A stretch of DNA of 64,000 nt, taken from positions 5,394,001-5,458,000 of the forward strand of contig NZ_CP163444.1 in the NCBI RefSeq assembly GCF_041053105.1, given 5' to 3'. This document shows, piece by piece, positions 32,805 to 41,291 of the stretch. The position numbers and the translations under genes were made by a program. The DNA is from Streptomyces sp. R44. Lineage in GTDB: Bacteria; Actinomycetota; Actinomycetes; Streptomycetales; Streptomycetaceae. The first letter of the stretch is position 1; each line of letters starts with the position of its first letter. The notes beneath the pieces are model-generated. The model made no database searches, was not told where the DNA came from, and saw nothing but the letters and a program-made list of their open reading frames with translations.

Positions 32805-34370
32805 CCGGCCCGCCAGTACGTCCGTCCTCCGGCCGTCCTCCACGACGAACCTCCCGTCGATCAGCACGTGCGGGATGCCCACCGGCAGGGTGCGCGGGTT
32901 CTCGTACGTCGCGCCCGCGGCGACCGTCGCCGGGTCGAAGAGGACCAGGTCCGCCACATGGCCCTCCCGCACCAGGCCCCGGTCCGGGAGGCGGAGGCGG
33001 GCCGCCGGGCGGGAGGTCAGATGGGCGACGCACTCCTCCAGGGAGAGGACGCCGAGCTCGCGCACGTACCGCCCCAGGTACTCCGGGAACGTGCCGTACG
33101 CGCGCGGGTGCGGCTTGAGGCCCTGGAGGATGCCGTCCGAGCCGCCCGTGTGCACCCGGTGGCGCATGATCGTCCGGACGTTCTCCTCGTGGCCGACATG
33201 CTGGAGGATCGTCGTGCCCAGGCGGTCCTCCAGGAGGAGCCGGCGGGCGGTGGGCCAGCCGTCGACGCTGCGGCCCACGTGCTCCGCCAGTCCCCGGTCC
33301 GTGACGCCCGAGATCTCGATCGTCGCCCAGTCGACCGGCACCCCGTGGCAGCCGTCCGAGCCGAGCTCCTCCAGGTGGTGCCGGATCCGTTCCGCCGTCG
33401 CGTCGTCGCGGAGCCTGGCCAGGGCCGCTTCCGGGCCGCCCTCGCTCGCCCAGCTCGGGAGCAGCGCGAGCAGGGTCGTGCTGCCCGGGGTGTACGGGTA
33501 CGTGTCGAGGCTGATGTCGGCGCCCGCGTCGAGGGCCGCGTCGAGGAGGGCCAGCAGCTCCGGGGCCCTGCCCTCGTTCACGCCGAAGTTCATCGTGGCG
33601 TGGGCCAGGTGCAGGGCGCAGCCCGCCTCCCGGGTGAGCGCCACCATCTCCTCGTACGCGCGCAGCGCCCCCGCCCCGTACGAGCGGTGGTGCGGGCAGT
33701 AGTAGCCGCCGTACTCCGCGACGACCCGGCACAGCTCGGTGAGCTCGGCGTCCGGGGCGTACATGCCGGGGGTGTAGGTGAGGCCGGAGGACATGCCGAC
33801 CGCGCCCTGCTCCAGGCCCTCGGCGACGAGCCGGCGCATGCGGTCGAGCTCGGGCGCCGTCGCCGGACGGTCCTCCCAGCCCATCGCGTACATGCGGACC
33901 GTGCCCTGGGGGATCAGGTACGCCGCGTTCACCGCGATGCCCCGGTCGAGCCGGTCCAGGTACTCGCCGACCGTGCGCCAGTCGAAGTCGACGGACGTGT
34001 CCCCGGGCGCACCGCCGTTCCAGCCGGTGATCGCCCGGCGGACCTCGTCGAGCGTGCGGTCGTCGACGGGGGCGTACGACAGGCCGTCCTGGCCCAGGAC
34101 CTCCAGGGTCACGCCCTGCGCGGCCTTCGCGCTGTGGTCCGGGTCGCGGAGCAGCGCGAGGTCGCTGTGGGCGTGCATGTCGATGAAACCGGGGGAGAGG
34201 ACGAGGCCCTCGGCGTCCAGGACGCGGCGGGCGGTCGGGCGCTGGCAGCCGGCCGCCGCGGCCTCCTTGACGATCGAGACGATCCGGCCGCCCTCGACGC
34301 CGACGTCGGCCCGGTAGGAGTCGCCGCCGCTGCCGTCGACGACCTCCGCGTCACGGAAGACGAGGTCCAT
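32778..34370 (-). CDS. N-acyl-D-amino-acid deacylase (D-aminoacylase)
   Basis: The product is 530 aa from ATG 34370. Amidohydrolase fold: PGFIDMHAHSDLALL has the metal HXH, then GITLEVLGQDG-type VTLEVLGQDGLSY, and later YCPHHRSYG, LHLAHATMN and RVHTGGSDGI (metal His and Asp). The length matches the D-aminoacylase family (about 480-530). It frees D-amino acids from N-acyl forms. It lies next to a D-serine dehydratase-like gene on the same strand, so the two probably act in succession. Cytoplasmic; no signal peptide. Confidence 0.88.
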   Translation of the reverse strand: MDLVFRDAEVVDGSGGDSYRADVGVEGGRIVSIVKEAAAAGCQRPTARRVLDAEGLVLSPGFIDMHAHSDLALLRDPDHSAKAAQGVTLEVLGQDGLSYAPVDDRTLDEVRRAITGWNGGAPGDTSVDFDWRTVGEYLDRLDRGIAVNAAYLIPQGTVRMYAMGWEDRPATAPELDRMRRLVAEGLEQGAVGMSSGLTYTPGMYAPDAELTELCRVVAEYGGYYCPHHRSYGAGALRAYEEMVALTREAGCALHLAHATMNFGVNEGRAPELLALLDAALDAGADISLDTYPYTPGSTTLLALLPSWASEGGPEAALARLRDDATAERIRHHLEELGSDGCHGVPVDWATIEISGVTDRGLAEHVGRSVDGWPTARRLLLEDRLGTTILQHVGHEENVRTIMRHRVHTGGSDGILQGLKPHPRAYGTFPEYLGRYVRELGVLSLEECVAHLTSRPAARLRLPDRGLVREGHVADLVLFDPATVAAGATYENPRTLPVGIPHVLIDGRFVVEDGRRTDVLAGRSVRRTQPR

Positions 34371-34399
34371 GTCCTGCCCCCTCTGGTGGTCCTCGGCGA

Positions 34400-35674
34400 T
34401 CAGAAGAAGGTGCGGATGTGGTCGACCACCGTGCCGTCCGCCTCGACGAGCGGGATCAGCTGCCACTTGTCGAAGATCGTGCAGGGGTGGGAAAGGCCCA
34501 TCCCCACCCAGTCGCCGACCTCCAGGTCCGCGCCCGGTCCGGTGGCGAGCCAGGTGTGCTGGTCGGAGAGGCCCGTGACGGTGATGCCCTCCGCGGGGCG
34601 GATCTCACCCGTGCGGCTGTCGCGGACGACGTGCGCCTCGGGGAGGTGCAGGTCGTGGGCGGCGTCCCGCTTGCCCGCGTTGGTGAAGGCCTGCTCGGCC
34701 GTGGGGCGGGAGACGACCTGCGACCAGAGCCGGAACGCCGGCTGGAGCGCGCCCTCCTCGGGGATCCGGTTGAAGGGGGTGCGGTTGCGGTACTGGCCGT
34801 CGTCGTGGGAGACGTACGCGCCGGAGCGCAGCAGCTTGAGGACCGGGAGGGAGAGCTCGGGGATCTCCGCGAAGACCTCGGCGACCGTGTCGAACCACTC
34901 GCTGCCGCCCGCGCTCACGATGATCTCGCCGATCGCCGGGTCGAAGCGGCCGGCCTTGTCGAAGTCGGCGGCGAGCCCGACGAGGCGGTGCAGCCACTCC
35001 CGCACGCTGTCGGCGTCGGCGCCGGGCATCGTGCCCTCGTACCCGGCGACGCCGACGAGCCGCAGGGTGGGGGCGGCCGCGACGGCGTCGGCGACGGCCG
35101 CGCACTCCGCCTCCGTCCGGACGCCCGTCCGCCCGGTCGCGCCGGCGGCCAGCTCGACGACGACGTCCACGGGGCGGGCCGCGCCGGCCGCGCGCAGGGC
35201 CTCGTCCATCAGCTCGACGCCGCGCACGGAGTCGACGTAGCAGACGAGCCGGAAGGCGGGGTCGGAGTCGAGTTCGGCGGCGAGCCAGCGCAGCGCGACC
35301 GGGTCGACGACCTCGTTGGCCAGGAAGATCCGGGCGATGCCGTGGGCGCGGTAGACGCGGGCCTGGTGGGGGACGGCGGCGGTGATGCCCCAGGCGCCGT
35401 GCTCCAGCTGCCGGTCGAAGAGCTGGGGGGCCATGGAGGTCTTGCCGTGCGGGGCGAAGGCCAGGCCGTGGCGCTCGGCGTAGGTCTCCAGGAGGCGGAG
35501 GTTGTGCTCGACGGACTCGGCGGAGAGGGCGAGGACCGGGGTCGTGTAGCCGCCGGTGAAGAGGTTGCGCCGCTGGGCGGAGAGTTCGCCGACGGTCAGG
35601 CCCTCGGCGTCCGGGGGCAGGGCCTTGAAGCGGTGGTCGACGCGCTCGTTCGCCAGGTCGGGCGTGCGCGGCAT
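34400..35674 (-). CDS. D-serine/D-threonine dehydratase-like PLP enzyme (alanine-racemase fold, DSD1 type)
   Basis: The product is 424 aa from ATG 35674, with GAGGAGG six bases upstream. The PLP Lys is about K78 in FAPHGKTSMAPQLFDRQ at the start of the fold-type III barrel. The C-terminal beta domain has GLSHPCTIFDKWQLIP, whose His and Cys match the Zn ligands of the eukaryotic-type D-serine dehydratases. It should deaminate D-serine or D-threonine (or a related hydroxy-amino acid), giving a 2-aminoacrylate intermediate that RidA (37961) would clear. Divergently transcribed from the kinase-IclR-RidA unit. Confidence 0.82.
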   Translation of the reverse strand: MPRTPDLANERVDHRFKALPPDAEGLTVGELSAQRRNLFTGGYTTPVLALSAESVEHNLRLLETYAERHGLAFAPHGKTSMAPQLFDRQLEHGAWGITAAVPHQARVYRAHGIARIFLANEVVDPVALRWLAAELDSDPAFRLVCYVDSVRGVELMDEALRAAGAARPVDVVVELAAGATGRTGVRTEAECAAVADAVAAAPTLRLVGVAGYEGTMPGADADSVREWLHRLVGLAADFDKAGRFDPAIGEIIVSAGGSEWFDTVAEVFAEIPELSLPVLKLLRSGAYVSHDDGQYRNRTPFNRIPEEGALQPAFRLWSQVVSRPTAEQAFTNAGKRDAAHDLHLPEAHVVRDSRTGEIRPAEGITVTGLSDQHTWLATGPGADLEVGDWVGMGLSHPCTIFDKWQLIPLVEADGTVVDHIRTFF

Positions 35675-35694
35675 GAGGCCTCCTCGTCGTGGGG

Positions 35695-35727
35695 CGTTGC
35701 GGAACGGTCGTTGCGGGATGTGCAACG
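35695..35727. promoter_or_regulatory. Cluster of IclR-like half sites between divergent D-amino-acid genes
   Basis: CGTTGC at 35695-35700 and 35709-35714, followed by GCAACG at 35722-35727, giving the dyad CGTTGC-N7-GCAACG, with another ATTGCG just after. IclR-family operators are of this TTGC/GCAA type, and the IclR gene (37191) belongs to the divergent transcript. It lies between the starts at 35674 and 35812. Confidence 0.6.
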
Positions 35728-35811
35728 CTCATTGCGCATGGTGCTGATGGCTGTCTAACATCCGGGCCAAGGCCGGGTCAATGGACCCGTACGAGTCCGA
35801 GGAGCCCGGGA

Positions 35812-37194
35812 GTGAGCGGACCCGCGCGCGTGTCGTCGCCCCCGGACGTCGTGTGCCTGGGCGAGTCCATGGTCGCCTTCCTGCCGACCCGGCCGGGCCG
35901 CCTCGCCGACGTACCCTCCTTCACCCGCGCGATCGGCGGCGCCGAGTCGAACGTCGCCTGTGCGCTGGCCGCCGCCGGGCACCGGGTGCGGTGGGTCGGG
36001 CGCGTCGGGCGGGACGGCTTCGGCGAGCACCTCGTCGACACGATCGCGGGGTACGGGGTCGACGTGGGCGCGGTCGGGCGCGACCCGCACCGTCCGACCG
36101 GCGCCTACTTCCGTACGGACGAGGACCGGGCCACCGACGCGCACGAGGTCGTCTACTACCGGGCCGGCTCGGCCGCCTCGGCCATGTCGCCGGCGACCGT
36201 CCCGTACGCCTCGGTCGCCGACGCCCGGATCCTCCACCTCACCGGCATCACGGCGGCGCTCTCGGCGGACTGCCTGTCCCTGATGCGCGCGCTCACGGCC
36301 CCGCGGCCCGGCCGGCCGCTCGTCTCGTTCGACGTGAACCACCGGGCGGGGCTGTGGCGCGACGACAGCGCCCCCGAGGTGCTCCTCGAACTCGCGCGGC
36401 GGGCGGATGTCGTCTTCGTGGGCGCGGACGAGGCGGAGGTGCTGTGGGGCGTGGCCGATCCGGCGGCGATCAGGGAGGTGCTCGCGGAGCCGGCGGTGCT
36501 GGTGGTGAAGGGGGGAGCGGGGAGTGCGGTGGCGTTCGAGCGCGGCGCGGCCTCTTTCCCCACCCTGCCCCTTCCCGAACCGGGGGCTCCGCCCCCGGGC
36601 CCCCGCGCCTCAAACGCCGGCGGGGCTGGAATTCCAGCCCGTCCGGCGTTTGAGGACACGCCCGGAGGGCGTACGGGGGGCTGGGGGCTCGCCCCCAGTT
36701 TCGGGAAGGGGCGGGGTGGGGGAGAGGCCCCGCGCAGCGGCCCCGCGCCCGCACCGGACCAGGCACCGGGCCCCGCAACGGGCCCCGCACCCGCGCCGGG
36801 CCACACGCCGGGCGCCGTACCGGGCCAGGCGCCGGGCCACGCGGCCGGCCACGCGCCGGGCGCCGTACCGGGCCGAGCGCGAGGCACCGCCACCGCCACC
36901 GACACCGTCACCCCCGCTCCCGCCCCCCGCGTCGCCGTCGTCTCCCCCGTCGGTGCCGGGGACGCCTTCGTCGCCGGGTTTCTGTCCGCCACCCTCCGCG
37001 GCCTCGGCATGGCCGCGCGCCTCCGGCACGGGCATCTCGCCGCCGCCGCCGCGCTCGCCGTGCCCGGGGACTTCGCCGCGCCGCCCCGCCGGGAGCACGC
37101 CGACCGGCTGGCCGCGCTCGACGACGCCGCCTGGGGCACACTTCACCTCGGCCCCGGCTGGACGGGGGACGACCAGGAGGTACGTACGCCATGA
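35812..37194 (+). CDS. PfkB-family sugar kinase (KdgK-like) with in-frame palindromic repeat insertion
   Basis: The product is 460 aa from GTG 35812 (GAGGAG seven bases upstream). N-terminal ribokinase-fold features are DVVCLGESMVAFLPTRPG and GGAESNVACALAAAG; the catalytic GAGD is in VSPVGAGDAFVAGF. This resembles 2-keto-3-deoxygluconate kinase and relatives, usually 310-340 aa. Between residues about 243 and 372, just before GAGD, is an extra segment of about 130 residues: the first part (ASNAGGAGIPARPAFED) is the translation of a dispersed Streptomyces palindromic repeat (36558-36722), the rest is low-complexity (APGHxPGAVPG). The reading frame stays open. Whether the kinase is active is open. 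It overlaps iclR by four bases. Confidence 0.75.
   Translation: MSGPARVSSPPDVVCLGESMVAFLPTRPGRLADVPSFTRAIGGAESNVACALAAAGHRVRWVGRVGRDGFGEHLVDTIAGYGVDVGAVGRDPHRPTGAYFRTDEDRATDAHEVVYYRAGSAASAMSPATVPYASVADARILHLTGITAALSADCLSLMRALTAPRPGRPLVSFDVNHRAGLWRDDSAPEVLLELARRADVVFVGADEAEVLWGVADPAAIREVLAEPAVLVVKGGAGSAVAFERGAASFPTLPLPEPGAPPPGPRASNAGGAGIPARPAFEDTPGGRTGGWGLAPSFGKGRGGGEAPRSGPAPAPDQAPGPATGPAPAPGHTPGAVPGQAPGHAAGHAPGAVPGRARGTATATDTVTPAPAPRVAVVSPVGAGDAFVAGFLSATLRGLGMAARLRHGHLAAAAALAVPGDFAAPPRREHADRLAALDDAAWGTLHLGPGWTGDDQEVRTP
36558..36722. repeat. Dispersed Streptomyces palindromic repeat inserted in the kinase gene
   Basis: 165 bp. The outer ends CCCCACCCTGCCCCTTCCC and its near complement (21 of 22 bases including the following GAA) bracket a hairpin region; the centre at 36611-36652 is a near-perfect 42-bp palindrome beginning CAAACGCCGG and centred on GGAATTCC. 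I recognise this as the common Streptomyces intergenic element (CAAACGCCGG... GTCCGGCGTTTGAGG). It is normally intergenic. Here its length is a multiple of three and it is read through in frame. Confidence 0.85.
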
Positions 37195-37964
37195 GCCAGA
37201 CCGTCGACCGGGCGCTCAGCATCCTGCCGCTGCTCGCCCAGGGACCCGCCGACCTCGGGCAGGTCGCCGAGCGGCTCGGCGTGCACAAGTCCACCGCCCT
37301 GCGGCTGCTGCGCACGCTCCACGAGCACGGGCTCGTCCACCGGCAGCAGGACCAGCGCTACCGCCTCGGCGCCCGGCTCTTCGCGCTCGCGCAGGAGGCC
37401 GTCGAGAACCTCGACGTCCGGGAGATCGCCCACCCCTACCTCACCGCCCTCAACGAGCGGATCGGGCACACGATCCACCTCGCCGTGTACGAGGAGGGCG
37501 AGGTCGTCTACATCGACAAGGTCGAGTCCCGCTACCCGGTCCGCATGTACTCGCGCATCGGCAAGCCCGTCGCGATCACCGTGGCCGCCGTCGCCAAGCT
37601 GCTCCTCGCCGACCTGCCCGAGCCGGAGCGCCGCGCGGTCGCCGCGAAGCTCGACTACCCCCCGTACACCCCCCGTTCGACGCCGAACGCCGCCGCCTTC
37701 CTCAAGGAGCTGGCGACCGTACGCGAACAGGGCTGGGCCACCGACCTCGGCGGCCACGAGGAGTCCATCAACTGCGTCGGCGCGCCCATCCGAGGGGCCG
37801 ACGGGCGGGTCGTGGCCGCGATGTCGGTCTCGGCGCCCAACGTGGTCGTCACGGCCGAGGAACTCCTCACCCTCCTCCCGCAGGTGCGCGGCACCGCGGA
37901 CGCCATCAGCCGCGAGTACTCCGGCACCGCTCCGACGAAGGAAACAGAGGAACCGACCGCATGA
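37191..37964 (+). CDS. IclR-family transcriptional regulator
   Basis: The product is 257 aa from ATG 37191, overlapping the kinase stop as ATGA. The N-terminal winged helix reads VDRALSILPLLAQGPADLGQ then VAERLGVHKSTALRLLRTL. The effector domain (residues about 75-250) has HTIHLAVYEEGEVVYIDKVE, the NCVGAPIRGADGRVVAAMSV signature and YP-type contacts. It probably represses or activates the divergent D-amino-acid genes through the half sites at 35695. Followed by ridA, again overlapping as ATGA. Confidence 0.92.
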   Translation: MSQTVDRALSILPLLAQGPADLGQVAERLGVHKSTALRLLRTLHEHGLVHRQQDQRYRLGARLFALAQEAVENLDVREIAHPYLTALNERIGHTIHLAVYEEGEVVYIDKVESRYPVRMYSRIGKPVAITVAAVAKLLLADLPEPERRAVAAKLDYPPYTPRSTPNAAAFLKELATVREQGWATDLGGHEESINCVGAPIRGADGRVVAAMSVSAPNVVVTAEELLTLLPQVRGTADAISREYSGTAPTKETEEPTA

Positions 37965-38371
37965 CCGAGAAGACCGCTCTCACCCCCGCCACCCACACCG
38001 CCCCGCCGGCGAGGTTCTCGCACGGCGTCCGGAAGGGCAACATCCTCCAGGTCGCCGGCCAGGTCGGTTTCCTGCCCGCCGTCGAGGGCCGGGCCCCGAC
38101 GGTCGCGGGGCCGACCCTGCGCGAGCAGACCCTCCAGACCTTCGCCAACGTCAAGGCGATCCTGGAGGAGGGCGGCGCGAGCTGGGACGACGTGATGATG
38201 ATGCGCGTCTACCTCACGGACGTGGACCACTTCGCCGAGATGAACGAGATCTACGACCAGTACTTCGAGGACCAGAACCTCAAGGCCCCCGCCTCGGCCC
38301 GCACCACCGTCTACGTCGGCCTCCCGGCCGGCCTCCTCATCGAGATCGACGCGCTCGCCGTCCTCGACTGA
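37961..38371 (+). CDS. ridA: RidA/YjgF family enamine/imine deaminase
   Basis: The product is 136 aa from ATG 37961. The YjgF fold is clear: FSHGVRKGNILQVAGQVGF, LREQTLQTFANVKAILEEGG, and the substrate Arg with the conserved Glu near SARTTVYVGLPAGLLIEIDA. RidA hydrolyses 2-aminoacrylate and related enamines released by serine/threonine dehydratases. Co-transcribed with iclR and the kinase and facing the D-serine dehydratase-like gene, it should protect the cell from that enzyme's reactive product. Confidence 0.9.
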   Translation: MTEKTALTPATHTAPPARFSHGVRKGNILQVAGQVGFLPAVEGRAPTVAGPTLREQTLQTFANVKAILEEGGASWDDVMMMRVYLTDVDHFAEMNEIYDQYFEDQNLKAPASARTTVYVGLPAGLLIEIDALAVLD

Positions 38372-38374
38372 GCA

Positions 38375-38404
38375 GTGCCCCGGCCGCAGCGGCGGCCGGG
38401 GCAC
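38375..38404. terminator. Bidirectional hairpin between ridA and the carboxypeptidase gene
   Basis: 13-bp perfect stem GTGCCCCGGCCGC with its complement and a short loop, 3 bases after the ridA stop and just before the convergent gene's end. Confidence 0.75.
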
Positions 38405-38422
38405 CCCTTCACGTACGGGCCG

Positions 38423-39775
38423 TCAGGCCGCGCAGTACTGCGCCTGCTTGCCGATCGAGCGGTACATGCAGTCGGCGTTCTCCAGGAGCTGGAGGACGGC
38501 GTCGCGGTTGCGGCTCGTCTCGCGCTCGATGACCTCGTCGGGCGGGTAGAAGCCGCCGCCGCCGGACGACGGGTACATCTCGAAGGTGTACGCGAAGATC
38601 TTCTGCGCGCCCCACAGGTAGTCGTCGATCGAGCCGTCCGTGATGTACAGGTCGCTGGACTGCTCGGGCGTGTAGCCGTTGCTCGCGGCCATCTTGCCGC
38701 CGACGGTCGCGAAGGCGTCGCGGTCGTCCTGGGTCATGCCGGTGGTGGTGTTGGCCGTCGTCCAGCCGAAGGGCCAGAGGACCAGTTCGCTGTACGTGTG
38801 GAAGTCGATGGCCGCCGTGATCTGCTGCTTGCCGCCGACGACCCGGGAGCGGACGAAGTCGGCGACGACCTTCACCTCGGGGGCCGACTCGGGGGCCGTG
38901 CCCCGGTAGGTCTCGGAGCTCTTGGTGCCGGAGGAGCCGCCGCAGCAGCCCCACTTGTAGTCCCAGTTCCGGTTGAGGTCGGTGCCGATGTAGGAGGAGT
39001 TGGCGTTGGGCTGCCGGTTCTTGCGCCAGCTGCGGTACGAGCCGCTTGCGATGTCGTACTCGCCGCCGTCCGGGTTGAGGTCCGGGACGATCCAGATCTC
39101 CCGGTTGTTCACCATGCTGGTGATGCGGGAGTCCGTGCCGTAGCCCGCGCCGAGTTCGCGCAGCAGGTAGAGCGCCATCTCGACGGTGAGGTGCTCGCGG
39201 GCGTGCTGGTGGTGGGTGAAGAGGACCTCGGGCTCGTTCTCGTCGGTGGCGACGTTGTCGCTGATCTTGATGGCGACGATGTCCCGGCCCTGGTACGTCT
39301 TGCCGATGACCCGCTTGTTCATGATCGAGGGGTAGGCGGCGAGGCGCTGGTCGATCTCCGCGGTCATCTCGGCGTGGTTGTGGTACTTCGCGTCCGCGGA
39401 GGGGAAGTCGAGGGGGCCGGCGGTCTTGTCGGCCTCGGTGTTGCGGTTCGGCGGGCCGGGGAGCGCGACCGGCGCGTAGCCGAGGGCCTTGAGCCGGGCG
39501 AGCTGTTCGGTGTTGGCGCTGACGACGACCGAGCGGGCGTCGACCTCGTCGATCGAGACGCCGGTGGCGGTCAGCGCGCTGCGGGCGGCCGGGGTGGACG
39601 GTCCGGCGATCTCGTACTGCCGGATCACCTCCTCGGCGCCGGACGCGATGCGGGCGGCGGTCGGCGCCGGGTCGGCCCCGGCGGGGGTGCTGAGGGCGGA
39701 GAGGGGCGCCGCGAGGGCGAACGCCACGAGGGCCGCGAGGGTGGCGGTCCTTCTGCCGCGGAGGGGACGTCGCAT
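38423..39775 (-). CDS. Secreted M14 zinc carboxypeptidase
   Basis: The product is 450 aa from ATG 39775, with AGGAG five bases upstream. A signal peptide covers residues 1 to about 34 (PAGADP). A pro-region (about 35-120, [15 protein letters not shown]) precedes the M14 domain. Zinc and catalytic motifs are seen: [13 protein letters not shown] (HXXE), [17 protein letters not shown] (third zinc His) and YTFEMYP (catalytic Glu). [17 protein letters not shown] is the substrate-site stretch of the carboxypeptidase T/SG group, which cleaves C-terminal residues broadly. Extracellular digestive or processing peptidase. Confidence 0.92.
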   Translation of the reverse strand: MRRPLRGRRTATLAALVAFALAAPLSALSTPAGADPAPTAARIASGAEEVIRQYEIAGPSTPAARSALTATGVSIDEVDARSVVVSANTEQLARLKALGYAPVALPGPPNRNTEADKTAGPLDFPSADAKYHNHAEMTAEIDQRLAAYPSIMNKRVIGKTYQGRDIVAIKISDNVATDENEPEVLFTHHQHAREHLTVEMALYLLRELGAGYGTDSRITSMVNNREIWIVPDLNPDGGEYDIASGSYRSWRKNRQPNANSSYIGTDLNRNWDYKWGCCGGSSGTKSSETYRGTAPESAPEVKVVADFVRSRVVGGKQQITAAIDFHTYSELVLWPFGWTTANTTTGMTQDDRDAFATVGGKMAASNGYTPEQSSDLYITDGSIDDYLWGAQKIFAYTFEMYPSSGGGGFYPPDEVIERETSRNRDAVLQLLENADCMYRSIGKQAQYCAA

Positions 39776-39935
39776 GCTGTCTCCTGGGTGGGGAGTGTGG
39801 GGGAGTGCGACCGAGCCAAGTCGTGCGGTTGCCCGGGGGTGTGACTGCCTGGCAGTCGCTGCTTCCCGGGTACGTGCCTGTCCGGCCACATGGTCCGGCT
39901 ATGTCATGGACCGGTCAAGATAGCGAGTTCGGCCA

Positions 39936-39941
39936 TACTGT
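39936..39941 (+). promoter_or_regulatory. -10 element TACTGT, leaderless kinase start
   Basis: TACTGT fits TANNNT and ends five bases before GTG 39947, so transcription would start at the initiation codon. There is no Shine-Dalgarno. The -35 region is weak. Confidence 0.45.
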
Positions 39942-39946
39942 CCCGC

Positions 39947-41230
39947 GTGGGGACCCTCATCGGTAGATATGTCATCGAGCACAAGCTAGGCGAAGGCGGC
40001 ATGGGCACCGTCTATCTGGCCCGATCGCGCGGCGGGCGCGCCGTCGCCGTCAAGGTCGCACGGCCGGAACTCGCCTCCGACCCGTCCTTCCGCGCCCGCT
40101 TCCGCGCCGAGGTCGCCGCGGCCCGGCAGGTCGGCGGCTTCCACACCGCGCAGGTCGTCGACGCCGACCCCGAGGCGGAGGCCCCCTGGCTCGCCACCGC
40201 CTACATCCCCGGGCCCACCCTCTCCGGACTCCTCACCGCCCAGGGCCCCATGGACGAGGCCCGGCTCCGCTCGCTCGGCGCCGCGCTCGCCGAGGCCCTG
40301 GAGGCGATCCACGCCTGCGGGCTCGTCCACCGCGACCTCAAGCCCGGCAACATCGTCATGGCCGCCGACGGGCCGCGCGTCCTCGACTTCGGGATCGCCC
40401 GCGCCGTGGAGTCCACCCGGCTCACCGCCACCGGCAGCGCCTTCGGCACCCCCGGCTACCTCGCCCCCGAACAGGCCCTCGGCGAGGAGGTCACCGGCGC
40501 CGCCGACGTCTTCGCGCTCGGCGCCGTCCTCGTGGCCGCCGCGGGCGGGCGGCCCTTCGGGGACGGCACGCCGATGGGGCTCATGTACCGCTCGGTGCAC
40601 GAGGCCCCCGACCTCGGCGCCGTCCCGCAGGCGCTGCGCGATCTCGTGGGGCGCTGCCTCGCCAAGGACCCCGCCGAACGGCCCACGCCGGACGCCATCA
40701 TGGACGAGCTGGCGGGGACCTCGTACGAGCCCGCGGCCACACCTTCCGCACCTCCGGCGGTCCCGGACCCCCGGGTGACGCCGGGGCCCGTCGACGCGGT
40801 GCCCGCTCCGGTCACGCCCGTCGACGCGGTGCCCCCGCCGACGCCGGGCCTCCAGGACGCCGTGCCCGCGCCCGTACCGGCGCCCGCGCCCGTCCCCGTA
40901 CCGCATCCCGCCTACCGCCACGTTCCCCCGCCGCCCCTCGCCCCGCCGCTGCCCGCGCCGCAGTTCACCGCCGCCGACCGGAACTCCGGCGTCGACGTCG
41001 ACGGGACCGGCGTGTTCCTGAACTTCTTCGGCGAGGAGGCCGACTTCCTCTGGAGCGAGATCGGGGCCGTACGGTACGAGCGCATCCGGCGCGACCGGGT
41101 GCTGCGCGTCTCCGTCACCCTCTACGACGGCACGGTCTACGACTGCGAGGTCGACGGCCGCAAGGCCGCCCGGGTCGACGACTGGATCCGGCTGCTCGAC
41201 CCGGTGCTGCGCCACTACCTGCCGGCCTGA
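39947..41230 (+). CDS. Serine/threonine protein kinase (Hanks type)
   Basis: The product is 427 aa from GTG 39947, the start immediately before the conserved IGRYVIEHKLGEGGMGTVYLA loop. Kinase domain residues 1 to about 265: Lys in VAVKVARP, HRDLKPGNIVM catalytic loop, DFGIAR metal site, GTPGYLAPEQ activation segment. Then a Pro-rich linker (PVDAVPAPVTPVDAVPPP), and a C-terminal domain of about 90 residues (GVDVDGTGVFLNFFGEEADF then LWSEIGAVRYERI) that resembles a small beta-rich sensory or binding module. It has no membrane helix, so it is a soluble kinase. Target unknown. Confidence 0.88.
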   Translation: MGTLIGRYVIEHKLGEGGMGTVYLARSRGGRAVAVKVARPELASDPSFRARFRAEVAAARQVGGFHTAQVVDADPEAEAPWLATAYIPGPTLSGLLTAQGPMDEARLRSLGAALAEALEAIHACGLVHRDLKPGNIVMAADGPRVLDFGIARAVESTRLTATGSAFGTPGYLAPEQALGEEVTGAADVFALGAVLVAAAGGRPFGDGTPMGLMYRSVHEAPDLGAVPQALRDLVGRCLAKDPAERPTPDAIMDELAGTSYEPAATPSAPPAVPDPRVTPGPVDAVPAPVTPVDAVPPPTPGLQDAVPAPVPAPAPVPVPHPAYRHVPPPPLAPPLPAPQFTAADRNSGVDVDGTGVFLNFFGEEADFLWSEIGAVRYERIRRDRVLRVSVTLYDGTVYDCEVDGRKAARVDDWIRLLDPVLRHYLPA

Positions 41231-41238
41231 TGAGACGA

Positions 41239-41270
41239 CGCAGCGCCGCCGGGGGAGCGGCGGCGCTGCG
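41239..41270. terminator. Hairpin between the kinase and chitinase genes
   Basis: 13-bp perfect stem CGCAGCGCCGCCG with its complement around a 6-base loop, located between two converging genes. Confidence 0.75.
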
Positions 41271-41291
41271 CGGGTCTCGGGACGGGTTCCG

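Noticed and set aside
36558..36722. Insertion sequence in the kinase gene
   Set aside because: No transposase frame, and the length of 165 bp with terminal complementarity fits the known palindromic repeat, not an IS.
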